From the NCBI GenBank assembly GCA_034670145.1, contig JAXMOA010000021.1, positions 1 through 64,000 on the forward strand: a stretch of DNA of 64,000 bases, written 5' to 3'. The notes below the pieces were generated by a model that saw nothing but the letters and a program-made list of their open reading frames with translations, searched no databases and was not told the origin of the DNA. A program made the translations under genes and the position numbers. How positions within the stretch are numbered: position 1 is the first letter of the stretch; the number at the start of each line of letters is the position of its first letter. Source of the DNA: HXMU1420-2 sp034670145. Its GTDB lineage: Bacteria; Pseudomonadota; Alphaproteobacteria; Rhodobacterales; Rhodobacteraceae. Positions 26,158 through 35,606 of the stretch are shown here, piece after piece.

Positions 26158-27126
26158 TTAATCCCCCAGCCGGATACGCGGATCGACGACAAAATAGAGA
26201 ATATCGACAACGAGGTTGATCAGAACGAACAACAAAGCGACAAAAACCAGATAGGCCGCCATGATCGGTACATCGACAAAATCAACCGCTTGAATGAACA
26301 TCAGCCCGGTTCCCGGCCACTGAAACACCGTTTCGGTGATGACCGAAAAGGCAATCAGCCCGCCAATATTGAGGCCAATGATCGTGATCACCGGAACCAG
26401 CGTGTTGCGCAGCGCATGACGAAAATTGATCGCCCGTTCGGACAGCCCGCGCGCTCTGGCAAACTTGATAAAATCCGTTTGCATGACCTCTAGCATCTCT
26501 GCCCGCACAAGCCGCAATATCAACGTCAGCTGGAAGAGCGACAGCGTGATAGCCGGCAGGATAATGGCGCGCCAGCCATCCACCGTCAGCAACGATGTTT
26601 TCCACCAGCCCAGATCAACCGTACCGCTGCGCCCCGAAGACGGCAGCCAACGCATATAGACGGCGAAAATATAGATCAGGCCAATCCCGATAATGAACGT
26701 CGGCAGGCTGACCCCTACCAGCGAAACGGACAAGATAACGCGGCTCACCCATGATTTTCGCCTGATACCGGTGTAGACACCCAACCCGATCCCAACCACT
26801 AGAGCGATAATCGCGCTGACAAAAACCAGTTCCAGCGTCGCCGGCAGACGCTCCATGATCAACTGGTCAACGGGCCGCTTGATCCGGTAGCTCAGCCCGA
26901 AATCACCTTGCAGCATATTGCCCAGAAATCGCGTGTATTGCGTCAAAATCGGGTCATCCAGGCCCAGCTGTTCGCGGATTTCGATGCGTTGTTCGCGCGT
27001 GGCGTCCTGACCAACCATATTGTTGACCGGATCCCCGACAAAATTGAACAACGAAAAGCTGACAGCCGACACGATGGCCATCACCAGCACGGACTGTGCC
27101 AGTCGCTTGAGGATGAAGAAAAACAT
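26158..27126 (-). CDS. Peptide ABC transporter permease (DppB-like)
   Basis: A 322-residue permease starting MFFFILKRLAQSVLV, the usual DppB N-terminus. This is why ATG 27126 is preferred over the TTG four codons upstream. The EAA-like loop ARARGLSERAINFRHALRNT (about residue 210) and roughly six membrane segments are visible. It follows the binding-protein gene across a strong hairpin (27144-27171) and precedes the DppC-like gene by five bases. Confidence 0.92.
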   Translation of the reverse strand: MFFFILKRLAQSVLVMAIVSAVSFSLFNFVGDPVNNMVGQDATREQRIEIREQLGLDDPILTQYTRFLGNMLQGDFGLSYRIKRPVDQLIMERLPATLELVFVSAIIALVVGIGLGVYTGIRRKSWVSRVILSVSLVGVSLPTFIIGIGLIYIFAVYMRWLPSSGRSGTVDLGWWKTSLLTVDGWRAIILPAITLSLFQLTLILRLVRAEMLEVMQTDFIKFARARGLSERAINFRHALRNTLVPVITIIGLNIGGLIAFSVITETVFQWPGTGLMFIQAVDFVDVPIMAAYLVFVALLFVLINLVVDILYFVVDPRIRLGD

Positions 27127-27143
27127 ATTGGGGGCCAATCTAT

Positions 27144-27171
27144 GCCAGGGCGGGATAAACCCCGCCCTGGC
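27144..27171 (-). terminator. GC-rich hairpin between binding-protein and permease genes
   Basis: A perfect 11-bp stem, GCCAGGGCGGG/CCCGCCCTGGC, has a six-base loop. It lacks a T-tract and lies inside an operon. It is best read as a partial terminator or 3'-end stabiliser that gives more binding-protein than permease mRNA. Confidence 0.7.
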
Positions 27172-27178
27172 TGTTTGC

Positions 27179-28738
27179 TTATTTCATCACTGCGAAACGC
27201 GGACGGAATGCGTCATCCGCCGCAATCGGGATATCAACCTTGTCCGACAGACCCCAGGCCAGAACCTGGTGATGGATCGGCACATAAGGCATGTCTGCCT
27301 TGATGATCGTCCAAGCCTCATCAATCATGGCTGTCCGCTTGTCGATATCGATTTCAGTTGTGATCGCCTTGGTGATCTCATTCACCCGAGCATTGTTATA
27401 CCCGGTTGCATTCCACGACCCTTCGCCGTCCAGCAGATACGAGAACACATAGTGGCTATCCAGCGTCGGCACGCCCCAACCCAGCATATAGAAATCGGTT
27501 TCACGTTTCTGGATCTTGGGGAAGTGTTGCGCCTTTGGGATCGCATCCAGGTTCACCTTGACGCCAATCTTGGCCAACATCGCCACAGCCGCCTGACAGA
27601 TCTTTTCGTCATTGTTGTAGCGGTTGTTTGGACAATCCAGCTGGATCGAGAATCCATCAGGATATCCTGCCTCGGCCAACAGAGCCTTGGCCTTAGCCGC
27701 ATCGAAACCATAAGATGGATCATTTTCCGGGGTGTTACCCAGAACGCCTGGTGGGGTGATCATGCTGGTCGGAAAGGACAGCCCCTCCATCACAACCCGC
27801 TGGATCGCATCCTTGTCGATCGCAAGGTTGAACGCTTCGCGCACTTTGACATCTTTGAACGGGTTACCCTCAGCGTCAGACGAGCGCAGCTTGTCTATGC
27901 CCTGATCCATCCCGAAAAAGATCGACCGGATCTGCGCGACGGTCTTCACGCTCAGCCCATCAGATGCTTCGATACGGCTGACATCCTGCAACGGCGGGTC
28001 CAACACAAAATCAACTTCGCCGGACAACAGAGCCGCAACCCGCGTGGCCGCATTCGTGATCGGACGATATTCGATCTTGTCCACGTTGCCGGGGAACATG
28101 CCTTCGCCCCACCAATCGGGGTTACGCGCCAGAACGGTCATTTCGTCCGGTGCCCGGCTGACCAGTGTGAATGGACCAGTGCCGTTGGAATTACGCACCG
28201 CGTAGGTTTCTTCCTTGGCTTTGAAATCCTGTGGCGCAACAACGTTGTTCGCCTCTGACCAACCCTTGTCCATCATATAAATCGACGTCAGCTGGTTTGG
28301 CAGGATTGGGTTCGGACCTTCGGTGACCAGTTTGACCGTGTAGTCATCGATGATTTCAACCGATGCAACGCTTTTGGCCTGTTCCTTGTAGTCCGAAGCC
28401 TCATGCTTGGCGCGTTCAAACGAAAACGCCACATCTTCGGCGGTAAAATCCGCCCCATCGTGGAATTTCACGCCCTTGCGCAGTTTGAATGTCCAACCAT
28501 CCGGGCCGGGCTCCCAGCTTTCGGCCAGTTCAGGCTGAAGCGTCAGGTCCGCATCGCGGGTAACCAGCGACTCATAAATCTGGCCATTCATCGCAATGGT
28601 CGGGCCCTCGTTCTGCGAATGAGGGTCCATGGTCAGCGCATCACCTTGGCTGGTCCAACGCAAAACGTTCTCTGCCAGCGCAGGGCTTGACACTGTCAAA
28701 GCCATGGCCGAAACGGCGAGCAATTTTGTAAATTGCAT
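27179..28738 (-). CDS. Peptide/nickel-type periplasmic solute-binding protein (family 5)
   Basis: A Sec signal peptide (residues 1-22, ending SPALA) precedes a family 5 binding fold of 519 residues in total. Diagnostic stretches are WTFKLRKGVKFHDGADFTAEDVAFSF (key part KFHDG near residue 92), VREAFNLAIDKDAI (about 285) and a C-terminal PYVPIHHQVLAWG. It captures peptides or similar solutes for the permease pair and fused ATPase downstream. AAGGAGTAAATC immediately precedes the ATG, a strong ribosome-binding site. A palindrome at 28878-28895 lies about 140 bases upstream and may control the operon. Confidence 0.93.
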   Translation of the reverse strand: MQFTKLLAVSAMALTVSSPALAENVLRWTSQGDALTMDPHSQNEGPTIAMNGQIYESLVTRDADLTLQPELAESWEPGPDGWTFKLRKGVKFHDGADFTAEDVAFSFERAKHEASDYKEQAKSVASVEIIDDYTVKLVTEGPNPILPNQLTSIYMMDKGWSEANNVVAPQDFKAKEETYAVRNSNGTGPFTLVSRAPDEMTVLARNPDWWGEGMFPGNVDKIEYRPITNAATRVAALLSGEVDFVLDPPLQDVSRIEASDGLSVKTVAQIRSIFFGMDQGIDKLRSSDAEGNPFKDVKVREAFNLAIDKDAIQRVVMEGLSFPTSMITPPGVLGNTPENDPSYGFDAAKAKALLAEAGYPDGFSIQLDCPNNRYNNDEKICQAAVAMLAKIGVKVNLDAIPKAQHFPKIQKRETDFYMLGWGVPTLDSHYVFSYLLDGEGSWNATGYNNARVNEITKAITTEIDIDKRTAMIDEAWTIIKADMPYVPIHHQVLAWGLSDKVDIPIAADDAFRPRFAVMK

Positions 28739-28877
28739 GATTTACTCCTTGTTATGTCTGAGCGTCTCTCGAAAACGACATCGCGCTCTTGCTGATGACC
28801 ATACAGCACAACAGGGCCTCGTAAAGAGCGCAAGGCAAAGCACCGACATATTCGCGATATGACTTAGGCGGAATGAT

Positions 28878-28895
28878 TGTTTTGCAGGCAAAACA
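28878..28895. promoter_or_regulatory. 18-bp perfect palindrome upstream of the peptide transporter operon
   Basis: TGTTTTGC-AG-GCAAAACA has perfect 8-bp arms and only two central bases, which favours a protein-binding site over an RNA hairpin. It lies in the 277-bp gap before the binding-protein gene. The cognate regulator is not obvious in the window. Confidence 0.5.
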
Positions 28896-29015
28896 CACAA
28901 ACCGCCTACAGCGCCCCCAAACCACCAGATCCGTCGCAACCGGCCCAGCACAACGCCTGATTCAAATAGGCCATTCGGAAAACTTCCGAAATCACCCGCA
29001 AAAGGGTCAGATTTC

Positions 29016-30671
29016 TCACGCCAAACGGCTGCTCAAAAGATCTCCGGACTTGAGCAGAATAGGCTGGCCAACCATAGAAAACGCCGTATTGATCTGCTTC
29101 AGCGCCCGCAACGTTTCCTGATGGATATTGCTCGTCTCAATACTCTCCGCCAACCCCTCCCGCAGACGCCCGATGTGGCTGCGCTGCAGCCTTTGCTCAA
29201 CGTTGCGCACTTGCTCTTTGGCAGCGATCAACTCGCGCGCCTCAGCCGGGTTCTGGTTCATCATCACATTCAGGGCGAGTTGAACATTGCTTTGAACCCG
29301 GTCCGAGAAATCACGAATTTCTCTCCGACCCTGAGGCGAGAAATGAAGCTTTTGCAGATCCATACGTTTGGCCAATTCCAGCATGGTCCGCGCAATGGCA
29401 TCAGACGCCGAATCCAGGCTGGTGGAAATAGAGGCGAGTTCCATTGAACGGCTGCTCAAATCCTCGTCCATCCCTTTTTGACCCAGGCGCGCGAGGTAGA
29501 GTTTGATGTCCAGATGGGTCTGTTTGATGGCCTTGTCTTGTTCGATGATCTGACTGGCGGTGGTCGCATTCCACTGGTCGTACAATGGGTCAACCGCAAT
29601 CAGCATCCGTTCAATCTTCTGCCCCATACCCAGCAACTCTCGCGCCGCGCAATCTATCGCACGTTGGGGCCGATCCAACTGCGCCGGATCCAGCGCGCTG
29701 GCGACATCCAGCGGAGCAGTTGTGTCGGGTTTTTCACTCATGAACCGGGACAGAATTGCCATTGTCGGCCCAACAATCGGAAGAGCCACAAGCGCCAGCA
29801 GCAGGTTGAAGGCCAGGTGAAGGTTGATGGTTTGTCGTGTCGGCGTTGCACCCAAATGGGTCAAAAGCTCTGGCATGGCCGCAACCACCAGACCTGCCAG
29901 CGCGGCGCCACCGCCCCGCAGGATCAAGTTTGCCATCACCATCTGACGCACAGCCAAGGGCGCCGAATAGGTCAACAGGAAAGCAATCAGCCCCCCACCC
30001 AGATTGGCTCCCAGGATCATTGTCGCCGCAGCAGGAACCGGCAGAATGGACTGCCCCGCCAAGGTGACAAACAACAACACAGCCGCAACACTGGAATGAA
30101 CGCCCCAGGCAAACAACGCGCCAATAGCAAAGGCCGTCAGCAAATCACGGCCCAGATAGGCCATGACCGCTTGCGTGCCGGGATTGGATATCATCGGTTC
30201 GGTAGCCGCGCGGATCATGTCCAGCGACACAAAAATCAACGCAAGTCCAATCATGATACGTCCGACCTGCCGCGCTTTGCTGCCCTCGCCTCGCAGAAAA
30301 ACCGTCACGCCAATGACCAGCAGCAATGGGATCAAAATCGGCTGACGCACCATCAACAGCTGCGTCACCACCGCCGAGCCCACATCCGCACCCAACAATA
30401 TCGCCAGCCCGGTTGCCGTCGCCAGACCACCCTTGGCGACAAAATTGGCGACCAGAACGGCCACAGCGGTCGAGCTTTGAAACAGCACAGCCGCCCCCAT
30501 CCCGGTCCCCGCGGCCAGCAGACGGTTCTTCGCGGAATGTCGCAGCCAGATGCGCATCGGCGCTGCAAATCCCCGCTCGACCCCAGTGCGCACCAAACGC
30601 ACAGCCCATATCAACAGGGCAGCGGCCCCAGCGATGTGAATGACAATCTGGAGGAGGTGCGGTTCGTTCAA
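29016..30671 (-). CDS. Na+/phosphate cotransporter-family protein with PhoU-like C-terminus
   Basis: The N-terminal half (residues about 1-310) has eight or more hydrophobic segments with the repeated family signature: GAAVLFQSSTAVAVLVA (about residue 58) and a second related half around GVHSSVAAVLLFVTLAG (about 190). The C-terminal half (about 330-551) is soluble and helical, like a PhoU domain. These NptA/PhoU proteins move phosphate with sodium; the direction in bacteria is debated. The start is TTG at 30671, 48 bases behind the phosphodiesterase stop, so it is probably the last gene of the Ugp operon. Placed there, it may balance phosphate released from imported organophosphates. Confidence 0.88.
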   Translation of the reverse strand: MNEPHLLQIVIHIAGAAALLIWAVRLVRTGVERGFAAPMRIWLRHSAKNRLLAAGTGMGAAVLFQSSTAVAVLVANFVAKGGLATATGLAILLGADVGSAVVTQLLMVRQPILIPLLLVIGVTVFLRGEGSKARQVGRIMIGLALIFVSLDMIRAATEPMISNPGTQAVMAYLGRDLLTAFAIGALFAWGVHSSVAAVLLFVTLAGQSILPVPAAATMILGANLGGGLIAFLLTYSAPLAVRQMVMANLILRGGGAALAGLVVAAMPELLTHLGATPTRQTINLHLAFNLLLALVALPIVGPTMAILSRFMSEKPDTTAPLDVASALDPAQLDRPQRAIDCAARELLGMGQKIERMLIAVDPLYDQWNATTASQIIEQDKAIKQTHLDIKLYLARLGQKGMDEDLSSRSMELASISTSLDSASDAIARTMLELAKRMDLQKLHFSPQGRREIRDFSDRVQSNVQLALNVMMNQNPAEARELIAAKEQVRNVEQRLQRSHIGRLREGLAESIETSNIHQETLRALKQINTAFSMVGQPILLKSGDLLSSRLA

Positions 30672-30719
30672 TGGCGTGCTTTCTGTGGTTAGGCGGACTA
30701 AGACGTTAGGCGAGAGACG

Positions 30720-31511
30720 TCAGAAGGGAAAGGGACCCGCACCCGAAACGGGACCGATTCGGATCGTTTCAAACCCATCATTCCAACGATGCAGCAGACA
30801 ACCATCCTGCTGCGCCATAAACCCAACCGGGGCATCCGAACGACGATCATAAGCAAAAGTACTGCATGGCGACGGCGCCGAGATGGCAATCTGCCCGGCG
30901 ACATCCACGACCATCATTTGGTGAATGTGTCCAAAGACCAACCGCAACGCGCCTGAATACCCCGCCACGATGTCGCGCAGGTCCTCCCGATTGGTCAGAC
31001 CGATATCGTCCATAAAACCGATGCCACAAGCAAAAGGCGGATGGTGCAACGCCAAAAGAACTGGCGCGCCATCCGCATCCGTCAATGCATCCTGCAAGAA
31101 CCGCAACCCATCAGCAGAAAGCGTCCCCTGCCCGCTCCCTTCAACCAGCGTATCCAACCCGATCAACCGGAGGCCTCCTACCCGGCGACTCCAGTTCAGA
31201 TCACCGCGTTCAGGAAGCTGCCCAGCAAAGGCTTGGCGCATGGGATCGCGGGCATCATGGTTTCCCGGGATGACATAGGTCGCCAGTCCCAAAGGCGCGA
31301 CGAGCGACTTGAACCTTGCGTAGCTCTCGTCACTGCCGTCGTCACTGATGTCTCCGCTGACAAGAACCGCATCAACCGGCCCAATCTGGTCGCGGATAGA
31401 ACTGATCCGACCAACCAGCTGGGCCAATGCCTCTGCCGTGTCCAGCTGCCCTGACACAAGCGCACCCTCAGCGACGATATGGGTGTCCGTGATCTGCAAA
31501 ATTGCGGTCAT
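30720..31511 (-). CDS. Calcineurin-like phosphodiesterase (GpdQ/CpdA type)
   Basis: All metallophosphoesterase motifs are present in order: QITDTHI (residues 6-12), SGDISDDG (about 50), PGNHDARD (about 80), LALHHPPF (about 155) and FGHIHQMM (about 195). No signal peptide is seen, so it acts in the cytoplasm. Relatives are class III cyclic-nucleotide phosphodiesterases and the glycerophosphodiesterase GpdQ. The 4-base overlap with the UgpE-like permease gene strongly favours hydrolysis of imported glycerophosphodiesters to glycerol-3-phosphate plus alcohol. Confidence 0.88.
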   Translation of the reverse strand: MTAILQITDTHIVAEGALVSGQLDTAEALAQLVGRISSIRDQIGPVDAVLVSGDISDDGSDESYARFKSLVAPLGLATYVIPGNHDARDPMRQAFAGQLPERGDLNWSRRVGGLRLIGLDTLVEGSGQGTLSADGLRFLQDALTDADGAPVLLALHHPPFACGIGFMDDIGLTNREDLRDIVAGYSGALRLVFGHIHQMMVVDVAGQIAISAPSPCSTFAYDRRSDAPVGFMAQQDGCLLHRWNDGFETIRIGPVSGAGPFPF

Positions 31512-32317
31512 TTGATCCCTGCGCGCAGGAAGGCCTGAACAAATTGGCGCTGGAAAATCAAAAACGCAATCAACAGCGGCGCAACCGACATCAGGGTCGC
31601 GGCAGAAATGATGCTGATATCAACCCCATTCTCCGGCGCACCAAAGATCGACAACCCGACCGTCAACGGACGCGTCTCGGGCGAGTTGGTGACAATCAGC
31701 GGCCACAGAAAATTATTCCAATGGGTCGAAACAGACACCAACGCGTAGGCCAGATATGTGGGTTTGGCCAAGGGCACATAGACCCGCCACAAGATCCCCA
31801 ACAGACCACAGCCTTCGATACGCGCAGCTTCGTGCAGCTCAATCGGAACACCTTTGAACGCCTGGCGCATCAAGAATATGCCAAAGGCGCTGGCCATATA
31901 AGGCATCCCGACACCCAGGATGGAATCAAACAACCCCAGACGGGAAACCATGGCATAGTTTTCCACGATCAGGACTTCCGGCAGAATGAACAACTGCATG
32001 AGGACCAGTATGAAAACCAGATCCTTTCCCGGAAACTGCAACTGCGCAAAGGCGAACCCCGCGAGGGTGGTCAAGACAAACTGACCAATCAGGATCACCG
32101 TCACCAACATGAAGGTGTTGACGAAATATTTGACCCAAGGCGCCCCATTCCAGGCCACGCGGAAATTATCCAGCGTCCAGGGGGAAAAGAGGTTGAGGTT
32201 GACGGCATCCGATGTCGAATGCGTCGCAGCCCAAAAAGCGAACAACAGCGGCGCGATCCAGATAAAGGCCAGCAGGATCGCACCAAAACTGTCCATGAAC
32301 TTGGTCAGGTTCTTCAT
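31508..32317 (-). CDS. ugpE: sn-Glycerol-3-phosphate-type ABC transporter permease (UgpE-like)
   Basis: The 269-residue carbohydrate-type permease starts MKNLTKFMDSFG. ATG 32317 overlaps the UgpA-like stop as ATGA, so the longer in-frame extension is rejected. Six hydrophobic segments and the coupling loop EAARIEGCGLLGILWRVYVPL (key EAARIEGCG, about residue 180) are visible. It forms the channel with UgpA and is followed with a 4-base overlap by the phosphodiesterase. Assignment to glycerol-3-phosphate or glycerophosphodiesters is based on the operon; other sugar-phosphate substrates are possible. Confidence 0.88.
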   Translation of the reverse strand: MKNLTKFMDSFGAILLAFIWIAPLLFAFWAATHSTSDAVNLNLFSPWTLDNFRVAWNGAPWVKYFVNTFMLVTVILIGQFVLTTLAGFAFAQLQFPGKDLVFILVLMQLFILPEVLIVENYAMVSRLGLFDSILGVGMPYMASAFGIFLMRQAFKGVPIELHEAARIEGCGLLGILWRVYVPLAKPTYLAYALVSVSTHWNNFLWPLIVTNSPETRPLTVGLSIFGAPENGVDISIISAATLMSVAPLLIAFLIFQRQFVQAFLRAGIK

Positions 32318-33207
32318 TGGTAATGCGTCCTCTTGTCCAGGTAAAAGAACTGCACCGCTGCCACGAGCCCCAGCACCGCGATCACCATAATGGTCATCGC
32401 CGCCGCACTGGGCGCATCGAAAAAGGCAAATGCCATTTCCCAAATGTAATAAAGGATCAACTTGGACGCATCCGACGGCCCGCCCTTGGTCAGAATGAAC
32501 AGATGATCAATTAGCTTGACCGAATTGATCATGGCGTTGACGGCGATGAACAATGTGGTTGGCATCAGCAATGGCAATACGATCCGGCGGGTATAGGTCC
32601 AGCGGCTGGCCCCTTCGATATCGGCGGCCTCTTTGAGGTCCTCTGGAATCGTCTGCAAAGCGGCGAGATAGAAGATCATGAAAAACCCCGCCTCCTTCCA
32701 GATTGTCACAATTATGATGGCCCACAGCGCGGTTTCTGGCTGACCCAACCAATTGACCGATGGTAGGCCGAACAGGCTGCCGATCTGATCCAGAACTCCC
32801 AGACCCGGTGTGTAAAAGAACAGCCAAAGGTTGGCCGCAGCAATCATCGGCAAAACGGTCGGCGTAAAATAGGCGGTCCGCACAAAGCCACGCGCCGAGA
32901 TTTTCGAATTGGCCCAAAGCGCCATCGACAAGGCAATGAATATCGACACCGGGATCGTCACACCCGCATACAAAAGGTTGTTCTTGACCACGATCCAAAA
33001 GGTCGGGTCGGCGAACAGATCCGTATAATTCTCTGTGCCAACAAACTCCGCAGGGCGACGACGGGTCCCACGCGAAAACGCGCTAGACCAAAGGGTTGCG
33101 ATCGACGGATAAAATGCAAACAGAGTCAGAAGCACAGCAGCAGGCGACAGCAACAGCCAGCCATAAATGGCCTGCCTGCGACGTTCTAGGTTGATATGAG
33201 ACGACAT
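32314..33207 (-). CDS. ugpA: sn-Glycerol-3-phosphate-type ABC transporter permease (UgpA-like)
   Basis: A 297-residue permease starting MSSHINLERRRQ, with GGAG five bases before ATG 33207. The in-frame upstream extension is Arg-rich and unlike the family. Six membrane segments begin with IYGWLLLSPAAVLLTLFAF, and the coupling loop EAADIEGASRWTYTRRIVLP lies near residue 205. It pairs with UgpE, and the TGA overlaps the next ATG. Confidence 0.88.
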   Translation of the reverse strand: MSSHINLERRRQAIYGWLLLSPAAVLLTLFAFYPSIATLWSSAFSRGTRRRPAEFVGTENYTDLFADPTFWIVVKNNLLYAGVTIPVSIFIALSMALWANSKISARGFVRTAYFTPTVLPMIAAANLWLFFYTPGLGVLDQIGSLFGLPSVNWLGQPETALWAIIIVTIWKEAGFFMIFYLAALQTIPEDLKEAADIEGASRWTYTRRIVLPLLMPTTLFIAVNAMINSVKLIDHLFILTKGGPSDASKLILYYIWEMAFAFFDAPSAAAMTIMVIAVLGLVAAVQFFYLDKRTHYQ

Positions 33208-33268
33208 GCTGGCTCCGCTTGGCTGGTTCAGGTGGGCCGACGCATAATGCATCGGCCCAGGCTGAGGT

Positions 33269-34537
33269 TTACTGGTAGTCCCGCAGCAAACGCACCGCCG
33301 CAGCTTGCGCCTCGGCCAAAGCATCAGCCGGCTCTTTCGCACCGGTCAAAGCGGACTGGATCGCATTGTTCAGGCCATCACGAACACGCGCCGTCTCAAA
33401 CGTCGAGAATTCGGCAACAGCATTCTCCAGCTGATTGCGCGCCACCAGGGCCGGTGGAAACTCAGCCGTATAAGCCTTAAGCGCTTCGGTCTCATATGCG
33501 GCGGGCGAGACGCCCATATAACCGGTGCCGATGGACCATGCCGCAGCCTGTTCAGGCGAGGTCATGAATTGCATCAGCTTGAGCGCTGCCGCCCGTTCTT
33601 CTTCGGTGGTGTCCTTGAACATATAGAAGTTACCGCCACCGGTTGGCGAACCCTTGCGAACATTGGCTGGCAATTCCGCGACACCAAAATCAAAACTGGC
33701 ACCTTTTTTCACCGCCGTCAGGTTACCGGTCGAGTGCCACATCATCGCTGTCTGACCTTCCAGGAACGCCTGGCGCAATGTGCCCCATTCAACCGTGCCT
33801 GTTGGCATGATGCCATGCTCGGTCGACAGCGACTTCCAGAATTCCAGTGTTTCAACAACCGTCGGATCGTCAAAATATGTGGTCAGCCCATCGCCGGACA
33901 TCACCTCTTTGCCGTTTTGAATCGCCAGCGCCTGGAACATCCAATACGGATACCCGGTCGACGGGATCATCAGGCCATAGGTGTCACCTTTGGTCAAAGC
34001 CTTGCCCATCTCGATCATCTCGTCCCAGGTGGTCGGCGGCGCCTCGGGATCCAGCCCCGCAGCACGGAACAAATCCTTGTTGTAATAGGCAACAATGGTC
34101 GAACGCTGGAACGGAATGCCCCATGTCTTGCCCTCGATTTTCCCGTTCGCCATCAAGGCCGGATAGAAACTGTCCAGCCATGCCTTGTCGGCATCAGTCG
34201 TGGCCACGTCCTCGAACGGCAGGATCAGCTCCTGCTCGATCAGGTCGTAGGCATCAATCGAGAACATCACAGCCAGTTGCGCCGGCTCACCCGAGGCAAG
34301 CGCCGACAGCGCGCGCACACGTGTGTCATCGTAGTTGCCCGAATAGATCGCATTCACCTTGATGTCAGGGTTTGCGGCCTCAAAATCGGCAACAATGCCA
34401 TCCACCACTTCGGTCAGCGCCCCACCGACCGCAATCGGGTAGTACATGGTCAATTCTGTCTCGGCACTGGCAGGTGCAGCCAGACCAACAGCCATCGCAG
34501 TGGCCAGCCCCAGCCCCTTGGGCAATAATAGTTTCAC
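33269..34537 (-). CDS. ugpB: sn-Glycerol-3-phosphate-type periplasmic binding protein (UgpB-like)
   Basis: A carbohydrate-type binding protein. GTG 34537 is chosen because GGAGAG lies directly upstream and it yields a clean signal peptide (MKLLLPKGLGLATAMAVGLA, cleaved after ASA). Upstream ATGs lack ribosome-binding sites. The mature protein opens with ETELTMYYPIAVGG. The segment GTVEWGTLRQAFLEGQTAMM near residue 250, with HSTGN behind it, resembles the ligand-binding region of UgpB. It delivers glycerol-3-phosphate or glycerophosphodiesters to UgpAE. The gene lies between ugpC and ugpA on the same strand. Confidence 0.88.
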   Translation of the reverse strand: MKLLLPKGLGLATAMAVGLAAPASAETELTMYYPIAVGGALTEVVDGIVADFEAANPDIKVNAIYSGNYDDTRVRALSALASGEPAQLAVMFSIDAYDLIEQELILPFEDVATTDADKAWLDSFYPALMANGKIEGKTWGIPFQRSTIVAYYNKDLFRAAGLDPEAPPTTWDEMIEMGKALTKGDTYGLMIPSTGYPYWMFQALAIQNGKEVMSGDGLTTYFDDPTVVETLEFWKSLSTEHGIMPTGTVEWGTLRQAFLEGQTAMMWHSTGNLTAVKKGASFDFGVAELPANVRKGSPTGGGNFYMFKDTTEEERAAALKLMQFMTSPEQAAAWSIGTGYMGVSPAAYETEALKAYTAEFPPALVARNQLENAVAEFSTFETARVRDGLNNAIQSALTGAKEPADALAEAQAAAVRLLRDYQ

Positions 34538-34589
34538 GTCTCTCTCCATTCGTTGTTTGGTCGTAAAAAGTCCCAGCCGGGTAGCAACC

Positions 34590-35606
34590 CTACCCGGCCA
34601 AACGTTGGCCTGCTGCGTCAAAGACATGCAGATTTTCGTCCAGGAAAGTGATGTCGATCTCGTTGCCTTCCGGCATCATCGACAGGCCTGGTTTCAACAC
34701 GCACAGCCCTGCGGCCCCCGCGTGATCAAGACCGATCAGCGTTTCTGCCCCCAGGAATTCACTTTCATTGACAGTGCAACTCATTCGCCCTTCGCCCTTG
34801 GGGACGATGCTGATGTTTTCGGCGCGAATGCCGATGGTCTTGTCCGTGCCAAAACCACTCAGAACCGTAGAGTCGATCAACGCCATCGGGGGCGCTCCCA
34901 CGAACTCCGCGACAAAGGTATTGCTTGGTCTGCCATACAGATCCTCTGGCGCCCCGACCTGCTGGATGTGCCCATCCTTCATCAGCACAACCGTATCGGC
35001 CATGCTCATCGCTTCGGTCTGGTCGTGCGTGACGTAAACGACCGTAATACCCAGATCTCTTTGCAGTTTCTTGATATCCTTGCGAACGGCATTGCGCAGC
35101 TTCGCGTCCAGGTTGGACAAAGGTTCATCCATCAGGCACAGGCGTTGCCCTGCAACAATCGCCCGGGCCAGAGCGACACGTTGGCGTTGCCCGCCAGAAA
35201 GTTCACCGGGCTTGCGATCTTCAAGACCCAGCAGCCCGGTAATTTCCAGCGCGCGGTGCAATTTCTTCTGACGCTCAGCCTTTGCTACCCGCCGGACCTT
35301 CAGGCCGAACACCACGTTCTCAGCCACAGAAAGATGCGGGAAAAGCGCATAAGACTGAAACACCATCGACAGGTTCCGATCCGATGCGGCGCTTGTCGTG
35401 ACATCCTTGTTGTCGATCAGGATCTTGCCCTCATCCGGCAATTCCAACCCGGCCAACAACCGCAACGTGGTAGATTTCCCGCACCCGGACGGGCCCAGCA
35501 ACGCCGTAAAGCTGCCTTCCGTAATGTCGAGCGTGATACCCTCTACACCAAGCTGACCATTCCAGCGTTTTGCCACGCCGTCGAGTTTCACAAACGGAGT
35601 CGTCAT
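34590..35606 (-). CDS. ugpC: sn-Glycerol-3-phosphate-type ABC transporter ATPase (UgpC/MalK-like)
   Basis: The 338-residue ATPase carries Walker A GPSGCGKST (about residue 38), the signature LSGGQRQRVALARA (about 133), Walker B LCLMDEPLSNLD and the switch region VTHDQTEAM. The C-terminal third is the MalK-type regulatory (TOBE) domain, with GIRAENISIVPKG. It is the second gene of the operon: its ATG overlaps the DeoR stop (ATGA). Having the regulator and ATPase before the binding protein is a less common order for a Ugp system. Confidence 0.9.
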   Translation of the reverse strand: MTTPFVKLDGVAKRWNGQLGVEGITLDITEGSFTALLGPSGCGKSTTLRLLAGLELPDEGKILIDNKDVTTSAASDRNLSMVFQSYALFPHLSVAENVVFGLKVRRVAKAERQKKLHRALEITGLLGLEDRKPGELSGGQRQRVALARAIVAGQRLCLMDEPLSNLDAKLRNAVRKDIKKLQRDLGITVVYVTHDQTEAMSMADTVVLMKDGHIQQVGAPEDLYGRPSNTFVAEFVGAPPMALIDSTVLSGFGTDKTIGIRAENISIVPKGEGRMSCTVNESEFLGAETLIGLDHAGAAGLCVLKPGLSMMPEGNEIDITFLDENLHVFDAAGQRLAG

